DNA from: Betaproteobacteria bacterium
GTDB lineage: Bacteria; Pseudomonadota; Gammaproteobacteria; Burkholderiales; SG8-39
Direction: 5' to 3'
Assembly: GCA_947482825.1 (NCBI GenBank)
Contig: CANKMT010000029.1
Coordinates: 1-54,210, forward strand
DNA: 54,210 nucleotides
Shown: positions 25,384 to 34,286 of the stretch, piece after piece
Numbering within the stretch: the stretch's first letter is position 1
Layout: every line of letters begins with the position of its first letter
Program-made: the position numbers and the translations under genes
Notes under the pieces: generated by a model
What the model was told of the DNA's origin: nothing
Databases searched by the model: none
The model's input: the letters and a program-made list of their open reading frames with translations, nothing else

Positions 25384-26613
25384 ATGAAACGTGCCTGCGA
25401 AAGCCTGTTAAGCGCCTACCTGAAGACTTTTCCGTGCGTCGCCCTGCTCGGCGTGCGCCAGTCCGGCAAGACCACCCTGCTCGATACGCTAGGGACCGGT
25501 TGGCGGCGCTTTGACCTGGAGCGCCGGGCCGACTACGCGATGATTTCGCGCGACCCGGACGCGTTTTTCCGGGTCAACACCAAGCGGGTATCGATCGACG
25601 AAGCGCAGGTATTGCCGGAAATCTTCCCCGCGCTACGGGTGGCCATCGATGCCAGGCGCGCGGAGAAGGGCCGGTTCGTGATCACCGGTTCGAGTTCACC
25701 GGCGCTGTTGCGCTCGGTGTCGGAAAGCCTGGCGGGGCGGGTGGGGATTATCGAGATGTCGCCGTTTTCCTGGGACGAGGTGACCCGGACGTCCGGGCGT
25801 GATTCGTTTCTGCACCGCTTGCAAGATCGCAAAGCGGGAGCGGCGGACACGATCGAAGGGCTCAAACCACGGGGTGGATTGGCACGGGCTCACGACTTCT
25901 GGTTTCGCGGCGGCTACCCGGAGCCATGGCTGAATTCAGAGGACTCTTTCCGCACCCATTGGGTCGAGCAATACATTCAAACCTATCTTTTTCGCGACGT
26001 GAAGCGCTTGTTTCCGGGTCTTGACGACGTGCGATTCCGGCGTTTTCTGGAAATGCTGGGAGGATTGTCCGGTCGCGTGCTGAACTACGCCGAGGTGGCG
26101 CGTGCGCTGGGCGTATCGCAGCCGACGGTGGCCGACTGGTTCGACATTGCGCACGGCACCTTCATCTGGCGCAAGATTCCGGCCTATTCGAAGAACGTGA
26201 TGAAGCGCACGGTGAAACATCCGCGGGGTTACCTGCGCGACAGTGGATTGCTGCACGCTCTGCTTCGCATTCCCGATACCGATGCATTGTTGAGCCACCC
26301 GCAAATGGGGTCGTCGTGGGAGGGAATGGTGGTCGAGGAGGTTCTGCGGCGCCTGAGAACGCTGGGCGTTGCGCACGAATACTCGTACTTCCGGACCGGC
26401 GCCGGGGCGGAAGTCGACCTGGTTCTGGAAGGCAACTTCGGGCGCGTCGCGATGGAGATCAAGCACAACTCCACAGTGGGTGGGCGCGATCTGCGCGGCC
26501 TGCGGGATTTTGTGGCGGAGCACAAAGCCCGCCTGGGAGTGGTCATCAACAATGATGTCGCACCCCGCCTGTATGAAGAAAATCTGATCGGCCTGCCGTT
26601 TACGTACCTTTGA
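25384..26613 (+). CDS. AAA ATPase with DUF4143 C-terminal domain (first of a convergent pair)
   Basis: 409 residues from 25384; an ATG at 25375 is possible but lies inside the -10 box. Walker A is LLGVRQSGKTTLLD, followed by RVSIDEAQVLPEIF (Walker B-like DE) and VITGSSSPALLR (sensor 1). The C-terminal DUF4143 part contains a restriction-nuclease-like core YSYFRTGAGAEVDLVLEG with AMEIKHN, the D...ExK pattern. Proteins of this family are widespread orphan ATPases of unknown role, possibly linked to mobile DNA or defence. A homologous gene faces it across a 123-bp gap. Confidence 0.85.
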   Translation: MKRACESLLSAYLKTFPCVALLGVRQSGKTTLLDTLGTGWRRFDLERRADYAMISRDPDAFFRVNTKRVSIDEAQVLPEIFPALRVAIDARRAEKGRFVITGSSSPALLRSVSESLAGRVGIIEMSPFSWDEVTRTSGRDSFLHRLQDRKAGAADTIEGLKPRGGLARAHDFWFRGGYPEPWLNSEDSFRTHWVEQYIQTYLFRDVKRLFPGLDDVRFRRFLEMLGGLSGRVLNYAEVARALGVSQPTVADWFDIAHGTFIWRKIPAYSKNVMKRTVKHPRGYLRDSGLLHALLRIPDTDALLSHPQMGSSWEGMVVEEVLRRLRTLGVAHEYSYFRTGAGAEVDLVLEGNFGRVAMEIKHNSTVGGRDLRGLRDFVAEHKARLGVVINNDVAPRLYEENLIGLPFTYL

Positions 26614-26736
26614 CAGGACGCGCGCAAATAGACGCGGCTTGGCGAAAGCGGATCCCGGCTATGACGGGTGCGAGGATCTCTCGTTCTTCACCATTACTTG
26701 CTTCATAGGGAACCTCGTTTCAGCAGTTGGTGCAAT

Positions 26737-27933
26737 TCATCTTCGAACAGAGCTTCCATCTGCTCGAAACTCTCGCAGCGATTCAAGCATGGCGCCGATC
26801 CCCATGGATTGCGCGCCGCCGCCGAGGGCGATACCGACGGGCGCGCTCTTTGCCGCGGCATGGACCACGATGCACCGCGTGGTTTGCCGTCCGATGCTTC
26901 CGGCGAGGCTGAGCAGGTTGCGTGCGGCCTCTGGATAGATCGTCCGGGATGCCTTCGCCTCCAGGAGAACGAGCCGCTGCGAACCCGCCGGGACGACGAA
27001 ATCGACTTCGAGGCCCCGCTGGTCGCGAAAAAAGTACAAATTTCGGCGTTGTCCAAGATTGATCTGTTGCTTGAGGATCTCGGAGGCGACGAACCCCTCG
27101 AAGAGAGGGCCGACGAAGGGCGATTGGGCCAGCGCGCGCGGTGTCTCCAGTCCAAGCAAATGGCAGGCGAGGCCCGAGTCCGTGAAATAAACCTTCGGCG
27201 ACTTGACCAGGCGCTTGCCGAAATTCTCGAAATACGGCGCGACCAAGACGACCTGCCCCGTGGTCTCCAGAATTCCCACCCATTCGGCCACGGTTGGAAC
27301 CGAAACGCCCAGCGGCGCAGCAAGATCGGTCTTGTTGAGCAATTGGCCGCTGCGACTGGCGAGCAGCGCGAGAAAACGCCGGAACGTCGCCAGATCGCGT
27401 ACCTGGCTGATCTGGCGCACGTCGCGCTCCAGATAGGTTTGAATGTAGGAGGCAAACCACAGATCCGCATCCTTCGGGCGGGCCAACACTTCGGCATAAC
27501 CGCCCCGGAAAAGTGTCACCTTGGCCGATTCGACGCTGGACAGGGGCAGCAGCTGGAGGACGGCGGCACGTCCGGCCATCGATTCGGAGACGCCGCGCAT
27601 CAGCGCAAAGTCCTGCGATCCGGTGAGCAGCCATTGACCATGGCGCCTGGCCCCGAGATCGATGCGTGCCCGGATGAAGTTCAGGAGTTGCGGAACATGC
27701 TGAATCTCGTCGAGGATGACCGGGGGCTCGAGTCCGTCGAGGAACCCGCGGGGGTCCGCACGCACGGCCGCGACGAGTGCCGGATCCTCGAGCAGGCGAT
27801 AGCCCGCAGCGGGAAAAAGCCGGCGCAGGAGCGTCGTCTTGCCCGCGCGCCGCGGGCCCGTCAGCACCACGGCCGGAAATGCCCGCGCGGCCCGCGCAAC
27901 CGTCGATGCAAGCTGGCGTTCGACATGTTTCAT
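26737..27933 (-). CDS. AAA ATPase with DUF4143 C-terminal domain (second of a convergent pair)
   Basis: 398 residues. Walker A LTGPRRAGKTTLLRR (around residues 25-37), Walker B-like PPVILDEIQHVPQLLNFI, sensor WLLTGSQDFALM. The DUF4143 domain ends with FFRDQRGLEVDFVVPAG and LVLLEAKAS, again a D...ExK nuclease-like core. Same architecture as the gene at 25384 but clearly diverged, so not a recent duplication. A TATAAT box ends 5 bp before the ATG, implying a leaderless transcript. Function unknown. Confidence 0.87.
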   Translation of the reverse strand: MKHVERQLASTVARAARAFPAVVLTGPRRAGKTTLLRRLFPAAGYRLLEDPALVAAVRADPRGFLDGLEPPVILDEIQHVPQLLNFIRARIDLGARRHGQWLLTGSQDFALMRGVSESMAGRAAVLQLLPLSSVESAKVTLFRGGYAEVLARPKDADLWFASYIQTYLERDVRQISQVRDLATFRRFLALLASRSGQLLNKTDLAAPLGVSVPTVAEWVGILETTGQVVLVAPYFENFGKRLVKSPKVYFTDSGLACHLLGLETPRALAQSPFVGPLFEGFVASEILKQQINLGQRRNLYFFRDQRGLEVDFVVPAGSQRLVLLEAKASRTIYPEAARNLLSLAGSIGRQTTRCIVVHAAAKSAPVGIALGGGAQSMGIGAMLESLREFRADGSSVRR

Positions 27934-27938
27934 GGTGA

Positions 27939-27944
27939 ATTATA
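27939..27944 (-). promoter_or_regulatory. -10 box immediately before the DUF4143 gene
   Basis: A perfect TATAAT on the minus strand lies 5 bp upstream of the ATG at 27933. With usual spacing, transcription would start at the A of the ATG. No good -35 hexamer is seen. Confidence 0.45.
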
Positions 27945-28002
27945 AGACCAAACCTTAGAAAACACCATCGGCGTCGCGGTCATGGCGACGCCGGCTTTCG
28001 AA

Positions 28003-30321
28003 TTACCCCGTCCCGATGCCTGGGACGGACGACGTAGTCAGGACCCGCCACACTTTCTCCTGCGTAGCGGGCATGTCGATGTGCTTCACACCCGACACCT
28101 GACCCAGCGCGTCGATTACCGCGTTGATGACCGCGGGCGGCGCGCCGACTGCGCCGGCCTCGCCCGCGCCCTTCACGCCCAGAATATTGGTGGTGCAAGG
28201 CGCGTGGTGGAAGCCGCAATCGAACGACGGCACGTCGTCCGCATGCGGCATCGCGTAGTCCATGAACGAGCCGGTCAGGAGCTGGCCCGATTCCGGATCG
28301 TAGTGCGTGCGCTCCAGCAGAGCCTGACCGATGCCCTGCACCGTGCCGCCGTGCACCTGGCCCGCGAGCAGGAGAGGATTGATCGCGCGGCCGAAATCGT
28401 CGACCACGCTGTAGCGCACGACGCGCGTCGCGCCGGTGTCGCGCTCGATCTCGATTTCGCAGATATGGCAACCGTTGGGGTAGGTGTAGATGTCGGCGGC
28501 GGGTTGGCGCGTGTGCTCGGCCGCGAGGCCGCCCGCCTTCTTTGCCGCCTCGAACAATGAGACCTTGCGATCTGTGCCGGTGATGCGGTACTCGCCATCG
28601 CCGTACTCGATGTCGGCCGGCGCCGCTTCCAATAAGCTCCCCGCAGCCTGCCGACCTTTCTCGATCACTTCGTCGGCCGCGCCCATCGAGGCCACGCCGC
28701 CGAGGGCGAGGAACCTCGATCCGCCGGTCATCCCCGCAGGCACGGCGTCGGTATCGCCTTGCACTACGCGGATGAGGTCAGCATCGATGCCGAATTTCTC
28801 GGAAAGTATCTGCACGAAGGTGGTTGCATGCCCCTGGCCGTTGTCCTGCATGCCGGAGATGATGGTGATCGTGCCGGCGGGATCGACTTTCAGCCGGACC
28901 GTGTCGCCCGGGCCGCCGCCGCAGCGCTCGATGTACATCGCCAGTCCAATTCCGCGCAGCTTGCCGTCTCGCTTCGCCTCTGCGCGGCGCGCAGCGAACC
29001 CGGCCCAGTCAGCCTTCAGCATCGCGCGCTCCATCACGCCGGCAAAGTCGCCCGAGTCGTAAATGCTTTCGACCGGCGTCTTGTAGGGCATTTCGGAGGG
29101 CTGGATGAAGTTGCGCCGGCGCAGTTCGTCGGGCCCCAGACCGAGTTCGCGCGCGGCCTGGTCGATTACCCGCTCGACCAGGTAGATCGCCTCGGGCCGC
29201 CCCGCCCCGCGATACGCATCCACCGGCACGGTGTTCGTCACGACCCCCTTGATGTTGGCGTAGATCGCGGGAATCTTGTAGACGCCCGAGAACATCGGCA
29301 CCGCAAGCTGCGGGATGAAGGGCGCGTAGTTCGAAAGGTAGGCGCCCATGTTGGCCCAGGTCGTCACGCGCAGGGCGAGGAAATGCCCGTCCTTGTCCAG
29401 GGCCAACTCGGCCACCGACACGTTGTCGCGGCCCTGAACGTCCGACAGGAAGCTCTCGCTGCGGTCGCCCGTCCAGCGCACCGCGCGCTTCAGGCGCCGC
29501 GAGGCCCACACCACGAGCGGCTGCTCGGGATGCAGGAAGATTTTCATGCCGAATCCGCCGCCGACGTTACCCGAGAGGACCCGCAGGTTCTGCTTGCCGA
29601 TCTTGAGCACCACGTCCGCGACCTGATCGTAGATCACGTGCGGCCCCTGGCTCGGCGTGTACAGGGTCGAGCGTCCGGTGGCGGCATCGAAGTCCGCGAG
29701 CGCCGCGCGAGGCTCCATCGGGTTGGCCACCAAGCGGTTGTTGACGAGTTCCAGGCGCGTCACATGACTTGCTCGCGCGAACGCCGCTTCGACCGCTTCC
29801 CTGCTCTTTCCTGCGCCGACATCGAAGCAGAGGTTGCCGGCGATCGACTCCCAAGCAAGCGGCGCGCCCGGCTGGATCGCACCCTTGGTATCGACGACAC
29901 AATCGAGCGGTTCGTAGTCGACCTCGACGAGTTCCGCAGCGTCCCTCGCCTGCGCCAACGTTTCGGCCACCACCAATACGACCGGATCGCCGACGTGGCG
30001 CACCCGGTCCTTTGCAAGGATGGGTCTCGGCGTATCGCCTCGCGCGGTGCCGTCGATGTTCTTCACCGGCACGAGGCATGGCATGTCGCCCAGGCCGTCC
30101 TTGGTCACATCGGCGCCGGTCAGCACCGCTAGCACGCCCGGCGCCTTGCTTGCGGCGGCCGTGTCGATGCCGAGAATCTTCGCGTGCGCGTGCGGCGACC
30201 GCACGATCGAAGCATGCGCGGCCCCTGCGAGATGAACATCATCGGCATAGCGGCCTGCACCGCGAAGCAGTGCGGCATCCTCGATCCGGGTCACGGACTG
30301 GCCGAGGGCGAATTTGGTCAT
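28003..30321 (-). CDS. Molybdenum hydroxylase large subunit in the sulfonate operon
   Basis: 772 residues of the xanthine dehydrogenase/CoxL family: GQSVTRIEDAALLRGAGRYA, AHASIVRSPHAHAKILGID, GNVGGGFGMKIFLHPEQPLV, AYRGAGRPEAIYLVERVIDQ and a C-terminal VKGAGEAGAVGAPPAVINAV. AYRGAGR is the form II signature, so it is not a bona fide CO dehydrogenase. It lies 49 bp after the SauT-like ligase on the same strand, probably as the last gene of the operon that starts with xsc. No FAD or 2Fe-2S subunit genes are adjacent. It might hydroxylate a precursor that enters the pathway; this is inference. Confidence 0.88.
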   Translation of the reverse strand: MTKFALGQSVTRIEDAALLRGAGRYADDVHLAGAAHASIVRSPHAHAKILGIDTAAASKAPGVLAVLTGADVTKDGLGDMPCLVPVKNIDGTARGDTPRPILAKDRVRHVGDPVVLVVAETLAQARDAAELVEVDYEPLDCVVDTKGAIQPGAPLAWESIAGNLCFDVGAGKSREAVEAAFARASHVTRLELVNNRLVANPMEPRAALADFDAATGRSTLYTPSQGPHVIYDQVADVVLKIGKQNLRVLSGNVGGGFGMKIFLHPEQPLVVWASRRLKRAVRWTGDRSESFLSDVQGRDNVSVAELALDKDGHFLALRVTTWANMGAYLSNYAPFIPQLAVPMFSGVYKIPAIYANIKGVVTNTVPVDAYRGAGRPEAIYLVERVIDQAARELGLGPDELRRRNFIQPSEMPYKTPVESIYDSGDFAGVMERAMLKADWAGFAARRAEAKRDGKLRGIGLAMYIERCGGGPGDTVRLKVDPAGTITIISGMQDNGQGHATTFVQILSEKFGIDADLIRVVQGDTDAVPAGMTGGSRFLALGGVASMGAADEVIEKGRQAAGSLLEAAPADIEYGDGEYRITGTDRKVSLFEAAKKAGGLAAEHTRQPAADIYTYPNGCHICEIEIERDTGATRVVRYSVVDDFGRAINPLLLAGQVHGGTVQGIGQALLERTHYDPESGQLLTGSFMDYAMPHADDVPSFDCGFHHAPCTTNILGVKGAGEAGAVGAPPAVINAVIDALGQVSGVKHIDMPATQEKVWRVLTTSSVPGIGTG

Positions 30322-30370
30322 GGGCGATCCTGGCTATGGTCAACGATGAATGGTAACGCGGCGGTCAGCC

Positions 30371-31891
30371 TCAGGCATCGAGCAGCTTCAACCGCTGTAC
30401 CTTGCCCGAGGGGCCTTTTGGCAGATCTGCCATGAATTTGAACACCTTCGGCGTCTTATAGCGGCCGAGTTCCTTTTCGCAGAACGCGCGCAGGTCGGAT
30501 TCGCTGGCGCTCGCGCCCGGCTTGAGCACGACCGCACAGAATATTTCCTGCCCGTAATGCGCGTCGGGAATCCCCACCGCCGCGGCATCCATGACCGCCG
30601 GGTGCTTGTAGAGCACGTCGTCGATCTCGCGCGGCGCGATGTTCTCGCCGCCCTTGATGATGAGTTCCTTGAGGCGCCCGGTGACGAAGTAGTAGCCCTC
30701 CTCGTCCATGTAGCCGAGGTCACCGGTATGCAGCCACCCATCCGCATCGAAAGCCTTGGCGGTCTCCTCGGGGTTCGCGTAGTACTCGTGCATCACGTTG
30801 TCGCCTTTGACCGCCAACTCGCCGATCTCACCGGGCTTGCAAGGCGTTCCATCGAGCGCAACCACCTTGGCGATGTTCCCCTCGGGCTTGCCGACCGAGC
30901 CGTATTTGCGCGCGCCTTGCTCGAGCGGATTGGTGAAGATCGGCGCGGCCGTCTCGGTCATGCCCATCGTCTCGATGATCGACAGGCCGAATTTCCTCTC
31001 GAAGGCGCGATGCAACTCCGGAGCGAGCGCCGCAGAGGCCGAACGACCGAAACGCACGCGGGCGCTGCGATCGGGATGAGGCGCAGCGGATTCGGCAGCC
31101 GTGAGGTACGAAATAATCGTTGGCACCACGTTGAACCAGGTGCACTGGTAGCGGTCGAGCAGCTCCCAGAATTGCGACGCCGAGAAGCGATGCGGCGCGA
31201 CCACGCTGCCTCCGTGCACAAGCGGCCCGACGGTGGCCACGATCTGCCCGTTGATGTGGTACAGCGGCAGCGACGACAGCACACGATCCCCGGATGTAAG
31301 TTCGTGCGCCTGCTGCACGAAGAGCCCGCCGGAGACCACGTTCTTTTGCGTGAGAAGGCACCCTTTGGGTCGGCCGGTCGTGCCCGAGGTGTACATGAGC
31401 AGCGCCGGGGCGCCCTCGTCCGGCGCTGGTACGTCGATTTGCGGCAACCTGTCCTCCAGGAACAGGCTCGGCGCATCGACGTCGATCACGATGACTTCGA
31501 TGTCGCGGCCGGCCGCCTTTACCCGCTCACCAAGCGCTGCGGCGTGCTCGGCGTCGGTAAACACGAGTCGCGTGCCCGAATGCGCGAGCACGTACTCGAG
31601 CTGCGAGGCCTGCGAGACGAGGTTGAGCGGCACCGAAACAAACCCGCCGTACATGGTGCCGAGAAACACCGCTGCGGTCTGGTACCCGTTGGCGCAGTAA
31701 AAGCCGATCCGGTCACCGGGAGCGTAGCCGCAGCCAAGCAGGAAACGCGACAGGTTGTTCGTCTGGCGTCCGAGTTCACCAAAAGTGAGTTCGCGTCCGG
31801 TTTCCGGCGCGATCAGGTAGGCCTTGCCCGGCCGCTCGTGAGCCTGCTTTTCGACGTAGTGCCGGATTGTCCTTGCGACAGCCTTGGCCAC
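30371..31891 (-). CDS. sauT: Acyl-CoA ligase, candidate sulfoacetate-CoA ligase
   Basis: 506 residues from a GTG at 31891 that overlaps the stop of the upstream dehydrogenase gene (TAGTG). Adenylate-forming signatures: MYTSGTTGRPKGCLLT (P-loop), MGMTETAAP, GWLHTGDLGYMDEEGYYFV, GRLKELIIKGGENI and the C-terminal lysine in GPSGKVQRLK. Alone it would be called a medium/long-chain acyl-CoA synthetase. Beside a SauS-like dehydrogenase and Xsc it fits SauT, which forms sulfoacetyl-CoA with ATP. The symbol rests on context, so the substrate is tentative. Confidence 0.72.
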   Translation of the reverse strand: MAKAVARTIRHYVEKQAHERPGKAYLIAPETGRELTFGELGRQTNNLSRFLLGCGYAPGDRIGFYCANGYQTAAVFLGTMYGGFVSVPLNLVSQASQLEYVLAHSGTRLVFTDAEHAAALGERVKAAGRDIEVIVIDVDAPSLFLEDRLPQIDVPAPDEGAPALLMYTSGTTGRPKGCLLTQKNVVSGGLFVQQAHELTSGDRVLSSLPLYHINGQIVATVGPLVHGGSVVAPHRFSASQFWELLDRYQCTWFNVVPTIISYLTAAESAAPHPDRSARVRFGRSASAALAPELHRAFERKFGLSIIETMGMTETAAPIFTNPLEQGARKYGSVGKPEGNIAKVVALDGTPCKPGEIGELAVKGDNVMHEYYANPEETAKAFDADGWLHTGDLGYMDEEGYYFVTGRLKELIIKGGENIAPREIDDVLYKHPAVMDAAAVGIPDAHYGQEIFCAVVLKPGASASESDLRAFCEKELGRYKTPKVFKFMADLPKGPSGKVQRLKLLDA

Positions 31892-33309
31892 TATCTTCCG
31901 CGCTTGGCGTGGTACTCGCCGAAGAGGTCCTCGGTGGTCGGCACGTTCGGTGCAATCGTCCTCACGATGCGGGTCGTGTTGAGGTAGTGGCGGTAATTCA
32001 TGTTCTCGGAGATCGAATTGCTGCCCCACGTGCCGCAACCCATCGAGAGCGAGAACGGCAGGCCGTTGTCGAAGGCGCCGCCATTGGCGATCGCATGCGC
32101 CTGGTTCACGATCACGCGGGCCGCCGGCATTTCGAGGCCCAGGCGCATCACGTGCGCCTCGGCGGCCGTGTGGATGCCCACCGAGTGCCCGGCGCCCTGG
32201 TGGGCGTAGATTTTCCTGACCGTATCGAACGCGTGGTTGAAATCCTTCACGCGATAGAGCGTCAGAACGAGCGAAAGCTTCTCGCCGGAAAACGGGAACT
32301 CGCCGCCGACGCCGGTCTCCTCGACCATGAGGAATTTCGCACCTTTTAGCGCCGCGCGATCGAGCCCCGCGATCTTGAGGATGCCCGCCACCGGCCGCGC
32401 CATGATCGCCGGGTTGAGCTTGCCGCCGGGCCACATCGCGGCGCGCAGCTTCTCCTTTTCGGCCGCATCGAGGAGCGCGCCACCGACTTTGCCGAACTCC
32501 GCCAGCATCGCCGAATAGACCGCGTCGACGATGACGACCGAATTTTCCGACGAGCAGCTGGTCGCATTGTCGAAGCATTTCGAATCGCGGATCTTGGCCG
32601 CGGCGTCCGGCAGGTCCGCACTCATGTCGACAATGACCGCGACGTTGCCCAGTCCCACGCCTACTGCGGGCGTGCCCGAGGCATAAGCGGCACGCACGTT
32701 GGCCTGCGATCCGGTGGCCACGACGAGGTCCGCGCGGCGCATCAGTTCGTAGGTCGTGTCCTTCGTCACCGGGGAAGGCAATGCCTGCACCAGGTCCCTC
32801 GGCGCGCCGACCTTGTCGAGCTCGGCGTGCACGAATTCGAGCAGCAGCGCGGCGGTCGACCAGCCCTTGGGCGAAGGCGCGAGGATCACCGCATTGCGGC
32901 CCTTGAGTGCGTTGATGATCTTGTTGGCCGGCGTAGCGCCGGGATTCGTCGACGGCGTAATCGCGGCGACCACGCCCACCGGGCGGGCGATCTCGACGAT
33001 GCCAAGCTCGGGATATTCGGCGATCACGCCGACCGACTTCGCGCCCTTGAGGTCGCGCAGCAGTCCCATGGTCTTGCGTTCGTTCTTGGCGAGCTTGTCC
33101 TCGACGTTGCCCAAGCCGGTGTCGCGCACGGCAAGTTCCGCCAGGCGCCGGTTGTTCTCCGGCTTGACGATCGCCCAGCCTGCGGCGGTGACGACTTCAT
33201 CGACCTGCGCCTGGTCGTAGCCCTCGTAGACGGCCTGCGCCGCGCGGGCGCGCGCGACGATCGGTGCGACGACGTCTTTGGCTGAGAGAGAACCGATGAC
33301 TGCGACCAT
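31891..33309 (-). CDS. sauS: CoA-acylating aldehyde dehydrogenase, candidate sulfoacetaldehyde dehydrogenase
   Basis: 472 residues from the ATG at 33309, which leaves 8 bp to the preceding Bug gene; an in-frame start at 33360 would overlap that gene. It has the acylating branch pattern AAITPSTNPGATPANKIINA and the nucleophile C252 in CFDNATSCSSENSVVIV. C-terminal AHAIANGGAFDNGLPFSLSM matches the SauS/acetaldehyde-CoA dehydrogenase group. SauS reduces sulfoacetyl-CoA to sulfoacetaldehyde with NADPH. Placement between a CoA ligase and Xsc makes this role likely; the alternative is ordinary acetaldehyde dehydrogenase. Confidence 0.78.
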   Translation of the reverse strand: MVAVIGSLSAKDVVAPIVARARAAQAVYEGYDQAQVDEVVTAAGWAIVKPENNRRLAELAVRDTGLGNVEDKLAKNERKTMGLLRDLKGAKSVGVIAEYPELGIVEIARPVGVVAAITPSTNPGATPANKIINALKGRNAVILAPSPKGWSTAALLLEFVHAELDKVGAPRDLVQALPSPVTKDTTYELMRRADLVVATGSQANVRAAYASGTPAVGVGLGNVAVIVDMSADLPDAAAKIRDSKCFDNATSCSSENSVVIVDAVYSAMLAEFGKVGGALLDAAEKEKLRAAMWPGGKLNPAIMARPVAGILKIAGLDRAALKGAKFLMVEETGVGGEFPFSGEKLSLVLTLYRVKDFNHAFDTVRKIYAHQGAGHSVGIHTAAEAHVMRLGLEMPAARVIVNQAHAIANGGAFDNGLPFSLSMGCGTWGSNSISENMNYRHYLNTTRIVRTIAPNVPTTEDLFGEYHAKRGR

Positions 33310-33317
33310 GCCCGAGT

Positions 33318-34286
33318 CTATTCCAGTTTGATTCCGGCTTGCTGGATCAACGCGGCCCATTTCTTCAGTTCCGATTTGACCGTCTGGTCGAGGTCGGCGG
33401 AAGAATTTCCGACGGCATCGGCGCCCTGCTCCAGCAGTTTCTGCTTCACTTCGGGAATCCGCACCACCCTGGCCACTTCCTGCTGCAGGCGCGCGACCGT
33501 TGCGGGCGCCGTTTTGGCGGGCGCGAAGATCGCGTACCAGGAATCCACCTCGTAATCGGGAATGTTGAGCGCCTCCGCGACGGTGGGCACCTCCGGCGCA
33601 GCCCCCGAACGCTTGAGCGTGGTCACCGCGATGGGTCGCAGCTTGCCGCTTTTCACGAAGCCCATCGCCGCGGGAATCGACACGAACAGCAGCGGCACCT
33701 GTCCGCCCAGCACGTCGGTCGTCGCCGGCCCGCCGCCTTTGTATGGGACGTGGAGGAGCTTGATGCCTGCGCGCAGGTTCAGCAGTTCGCCCGCGATGTG
33801 CGAAGGAGTCCCCGCACCCACCGAAGCGAACGCGACCTTGTCCGGCTGCGCCTTGGCCTGGGTCACGATGTCCTGCATCGTCTTATACGGGCTCGCGGTG
33901 TTGGCGGCGATCAGTTGCGGCAGGCTCGCCACCGTCGACACCGACATGAAATCCTTCTCCACGTCGAACGACAGCTTGTAGAGCAGCGGGTTGATCGTGT
34001 GCGAGGACAGGGTAAAAAGGAAGGTGTAGCCATCGGCCGCCGATTTCGCGGCAGCTTCGGTGCCGACCGCACCGCCTGCACCGCCCCGGTTCTCGATCAC
34101 GATCTGCTGGCCAAGCGCCCTGGACAACGGCTCCTGCACGATCCTCGCGATTACATCGGTGCCGCCGCCGGGCGGGTACGGCACTAAGAAGCGCACCGGC
34201 TTGGACGGCCAGTCCTGCGCCAGCGCGCCCAATGCGACAAGCGCAAGCGCGGCCGCGGCCGCGCGACTCACCGACGCCCCAGCCAT
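33318..34286 (-). CDS. Bug/TctC-family binding protein of the sulfonate operon
   Basis: 322 residues from the ATG at 34286, which overlaps the xsc stop by one base (TGATG), so it is co-translated with xsc. Signal peptide [15 protein letters not shown]. Bug motifs: [58 protein letters not shown]. In the known sau cluster of Cupriavidus necator the transporter is SauU, a permease; here a periplasmic receptor takes that place. It would bind the sulfonate (inferred), with membrane subunits encoded elsewhere. Confidence 0.88.
   Translation of the reverse strand: MAGASVSRAAAAALALVALGALAQDWPSKPVRFLVPYPPGGGTDVIARIVQEPLSRALGQQIVIENRGGAGGAVGTEAAAKSAADGYTFLFTLSSHTINPLLYKLSFDVEKDFMSVSTVASLPQLIAANTASPYKTMQDIVTQAKAQPDKVAFASVGAGTPSHIAGELLNLRAGIKLLHVPYKGGGPATTDVLGGQVPLLFVSIPAAMGFVKSGKLRPIAVTTLKRSGAAPEVPTVAEALNIPDYEVDSWYAIFAPAKTAPATVARLQQEVARVVRIPEVKQKLLEQGADAVGNSSADLDQTVKSELKKWAALIQQAGIKLE

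Noticed and set aside
13355..30321. Aerobic CO dehydrogenase for the two CoxL-like proteins
   Set aside because: Both lack the form I AYxCSFR active-site loop and have no coxM/coxS genes.
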